DNA of 39,763 nucleotides from Candidatus Odoribacter faecigallinarum (GTDB taxonomy: Bacteria > Bacteroidota > Bacteroidia > Bacteroidales > Marinifilaceae), in the NCBI GenBank assembly GCA_019114285.1, contig DXFT01000001.1, positions 1-39,763 on the forward strand, written 5' to 3'. The position numbers were made by a program, and so were the translations under genes. Below are positions 37,376 to 39,763 of this stretch, one piece after another (position 1 is the stretch's first letter; each line of letters opens with the position of its first letter). A model generated the notes under the pieces. The model saw only the letters and a list, made by a program, of their open reading frames with translations, was not told the origin of the DNA and did not search any database.

Positions 37376-38728
37376 TTATTTCTGGAACAACTTTTCAAAA
37401 TCTGCCATGGAGATTTCCTGCTCCTCAAGTTTCATGTTTTCGCGTATGACATTGAAAACTTTCTCATCCATAGCCCGTTCATAAAGATGCTGACGTTGTT
37501 TGTCATCTTCCAGCAATTTGGCAGCAAAGCCATCCAACTGTTCGTCTGTCAAACCGAACAAACCGTATTGCTGCAACTGAGCCGCAGCTATCTGACGTCC
37601 TTCCTTCTTCAAGTCCTCGTCTTCCACTTTCACCTGATAATCCTTCACCACTGCCGACTTCACCAACTGCCACTTGAATTCATCGCGGTAACCTTCAAAG
37701 TCTTTCTCCACCTCTTCCGGTGTCATATTTTCATTTACTGCCACAATCCAGCGTTTCAGGAAAGCCTCCGGTAATACCACATCCTCATTTTTCTTTATCA
37801 TTTTTTCTTTGGCATCAATAGTAAAGCGATAATCCGCATGCCCTTTCAACTGATGTCCTATATCCTCCTTCACCCTCTCGCGGAAAGCAGCCACATCCTT
37901 CACCACATCCTTGCCAAACAACTTGGTAAACAATTCCTCATTTACCTCTGCATCCACATAACGCTTGATTTCACGGATAATGAAACAATAATTCTCACCT
38001 GCCTTCTCTGCCTCTTCTTTGCTTACCCCCAATAAAGCTGCATAATCTGTCTTGTTCGGGAAAGCCTTTGCCGCATTAAATTTCACCTCTTCACCCACCT
38101 TCTTTCCTTTAAAAGTTTCTACAGCCTCCTCGTCCTTCATGTAATGGAGCGACATGGAAGCATCTTCATTATGGATGCCGCCTTCTTTCACTTCTCCGTT
38201 TTCGCCAAGTTCTATCAACTCGCCTTTCAAATATTCCCCACCCTCAATCACATCCACAGGCGTCAGACTGCCATTATTTTTGCAAATAGCTTCAATCTGC
38301 TTATCAATCATCTCGTCATCCACCTTGATTTTATAATAAGGCAGTTTTTCCCGCTTGCTCATCTTGACATTTACTTCCGGAGCAAGGGCAATATCATAAA
38401 GGAACTCAAAATGCTCGTCTTCCAAATTCAAAGGCTTCTGCTCTGTCTCGTTTGGAAGGGGCTCTCCCAAGATATTCAAATTATTTTCCTTGATGTAATT
38501 ACCCAGCGCCTCGCCCAATATTTTATTGATTTCTTCAAAAAGCAGGCTCTGTCCATACATCCGTTTTACCATACCCATCGGAGTTTTCCCCGGGCGGAAT
38601 CCTTTCACCACAACCTTCTTCTGGTAGTCCTTCAATGCTTTCTCTACGCGCTCTGCGTAATCCTCTTTCCCTAATTCAATCTTAATCGTCGCATTCAGAT
38701 TGTCAATCTGGTTCTTTGTTATATTCAT
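37376..38728 (-). CDS. tig: Trigger factor
   Basis: MNITKNQIDNLNATIKIELGKEDYAERVEKALKDYQKKVVVKGFRPGKTPMGMVKRMYGQSLLFEEINKIL (ribosome-binding GFRPGKxP motif). Confidence 0.95.
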   Translation of the reverse strand: MNITKNQIDNLNATIKIELGKEDYAERVEKALKDYQKKVVVKGFRPGKTPMGMVKRMYGQSLLFEEINKILGEALGNYIKENNLNILGEPLPNETEQKPLNLEDEHFEFLYDIALAPEVNVKMSKREKLPYYKIKVDDEMIDKQIEAICKNNGSLTPVDVIEGGEYLKGELIELGENGEVKEGGIHNEDASMSLHYMKDEEAVETFKGKKVGEEVKFNAAKAFPNKTDYAALLGVSKEEAEKAGENYCFIIREIKRYVDAEVNEELFTKLFGKDVVKDVAAFRERVKEDIGHQLKGHADYRFTIDAKEKMIKKNEDVVLPEAFLKRWIVAVNENMTPEEVEKDFEGYRDEFKWQLVKSAVVKDYQVKVEDEDLKKEGRQIAAAQLQQYGLFGLTDEQLDGFAAKLLEDDKQRQHLYERAMDEKVFNVIRENMKLEEQEISMADFEKLFQK

Positions 38729-38766
38729 GCCAAATTATTTGATGTATTATTCACATTCACTAATCT

Positions 38767-38792
38767 AAAAAAGCCACCTCGGCAAAGGCGGC
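38767..38792 (-). terminator. Intrinsic terminator after tRNA-Leu
   Basis: Minus strand GCCGCCT-ttgccg-AGGTGGC (one G-U pair) followed by TTTTTT. Confidence 0.7.
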
Positions 38793-38803
38793 TTCCCTAC
38801 GTG

Positions 38804-38885
38804 TACGGGCGAAGGGACTCGAACCCCCAAGTCTCGCGACACCAGATCCTAAGTCTGGCGTGTCTACCAATTCCACCACGCCCGC
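38804..38885 (-). tRNA. tRNA-Leu (anticodon TAG)
   Basis: Minus strand GCGGGCGTGGTGGAATTGGTAGACACGCCAGACTTAGGATCTGGTGTCGCGAGACTTGGGGGTTCGAGTCCCTTCGCCCGTA: type II tRNA with variable arm, anticodon loop CTTAGGA. Confidence 0.95.
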
Positions 38886-38902
38886 ATCTCCGTTTGACGT
38901 CG

Positions 38903-38933
38903 CAAAAATAATACTAATTTGCAAATACTCAAA
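38903..38933 (-). promoter_or_regulatory. Promoter of tRNA-Leu
   Basis: Minus strand TTTG-N19-TATTTTTG, matching the Bacteroidota consensus. Confidence 0.7.
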
Positions 38934-39032
38934 CCTTAAACGGAAAATATTTTCACATCTCTCTTTTTAAGTCCATAAACAGAATATGTTACTTTAATTT
39001 TTTATCTTTACGCCGACAAAGCAGAAAAAGAC

Positions 39033-39692
39033 ATGATTGAAATCAAAAATATCCGAAAGAGCTATGGCAACCTTCAGGTCTTAAAAGGCATTGACCTCAC
39101 CATCAACGAGAAGAAGATAGTCACCATCGTCGGCGCCAGCGGTGCAGGCAAAAGCACGCTTCTCCACATTATCGGTTCGCTCGACCTGCCAGACTCCGGC
39201 GAAGTATGGTATGGCCAGGAAAACATCGCCCTCTACTCCCCCGACCGTCTGTCAGCCTTCCGCAACCGGAACATCGGCTTTGTCTTCCAATTCCACCACC
39301 TCCTGCCGGAATTTACCGCTCTTGAAAATGTCTGTATCCCTGCCTGGATAAAAGGCGACAGCAAAAAAGAAGCGGAACGGAAAGCCACTGAATTACTCGG
39401 ATTACTGGGACTCCGGGAACGCATGGCACACAAACCGGCACAACTCTCCGGAGGGGAACAACAACGTGTATCCATTGCCCGCGCCCTCATCAACTCCCCC
39501 AAAGTGGTGCTTGCCGATGAGCCTTCCGGGAATTTGGACTCCCGCAACCGCACGGAATTGCACCAACTCTTCTTTCGCCTACGCGACGAACTGGGACAAA
39601 CTTTCGTCATCGTCACCCATGACACAGAACTTGCCGCCCTCTCCGACCTGACCGTCACGCTCTCCGATGGACAAATCGTCCGTGAAGGCTAA
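39033..39692 (+). CDS. LolD-like ABC transporter ATP-binding protein (lipoprotein release / MacB-type)
   Basis: [88 protein letters not shown]. Confidence 0.9.
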   Translation: MIEIKNIRKSYGNLQVLKGIDLTINEKKIVTIVGASGAGKSTLLHIIGSLDLPDSGEVWYGQENIALYSPDRLSAFRNRNIGFVFQFHHLLPEFTALENVCIPAWIKGDSKKEAERKATELLGLLGLRERMAHKPAQLSGGEQQRVSIARALINSPKVVLADEPSGNLDSRNRTELHQLFFRLRDELGQTFVIVTHDTELAALSDLTVTLSDGQIVREG

Positions 39693-39763
39693 AGGGCAGA
39701 AATGCATATCCCTCCCAAGTCCTTCATTGGGGAGGTCTGAAATCCCCGTTTGGTAGGAGGTTG

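Noticed and set aside
38804-38885. tRNA-Leu as an integration site of a mobile element
   Set aside because: No integrase, no direct repeat of the tRNA 3' end, and housekeeping genes on both sides.

Overview
The window is a typical Bacteroidota chromosomal segment. Bacteroidales is likely (possibly Odoribacteraceae, but that is inference only), based on SusC/SusD proteins, TAnnTTTG-type promoters, a DUF5686 protein and KdsD/LptB envelope genes. It holds about 28 protein-coding genes, mostly housekeeping: recQ, ruvX, def, comEC-like, trkA/trkH, prfA, pyrF, folA, thyA, tig and lolD-like. It also has two tRNAs (Gly-CCC and Leu-TAG) and a minimal polysaccharide-utilisation locus (GH2 + SusC + SusD) with no local regulator. 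A divergent AraC-regulator / MFS-efflux pair is present. The window opens inside a truncated lipoprotein gene. I found no CRISPR array, prophage, transposase or obvious defence system. The most interesting signals are intergenic: (i) a 66-68 bp palindromic repeat in 3 copies whose right end supplies a Bacteroidota -7 box facing the next gene; (ii) two arrays of degenerate 11-bp-period repeats, one upstream of susC and one upstream of prfA; (iii) a G-rich susC leader containing a canonical four-tract G-quadruplex motif; (iv) a 21-bp-spaced direct repeat between the divergent araC and MFS promoters; (v) intrinsic terminators embedded in the 3' coding ends of convergent genes. All calls come from reading the sequence and the ORF track. 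No database search was possible.
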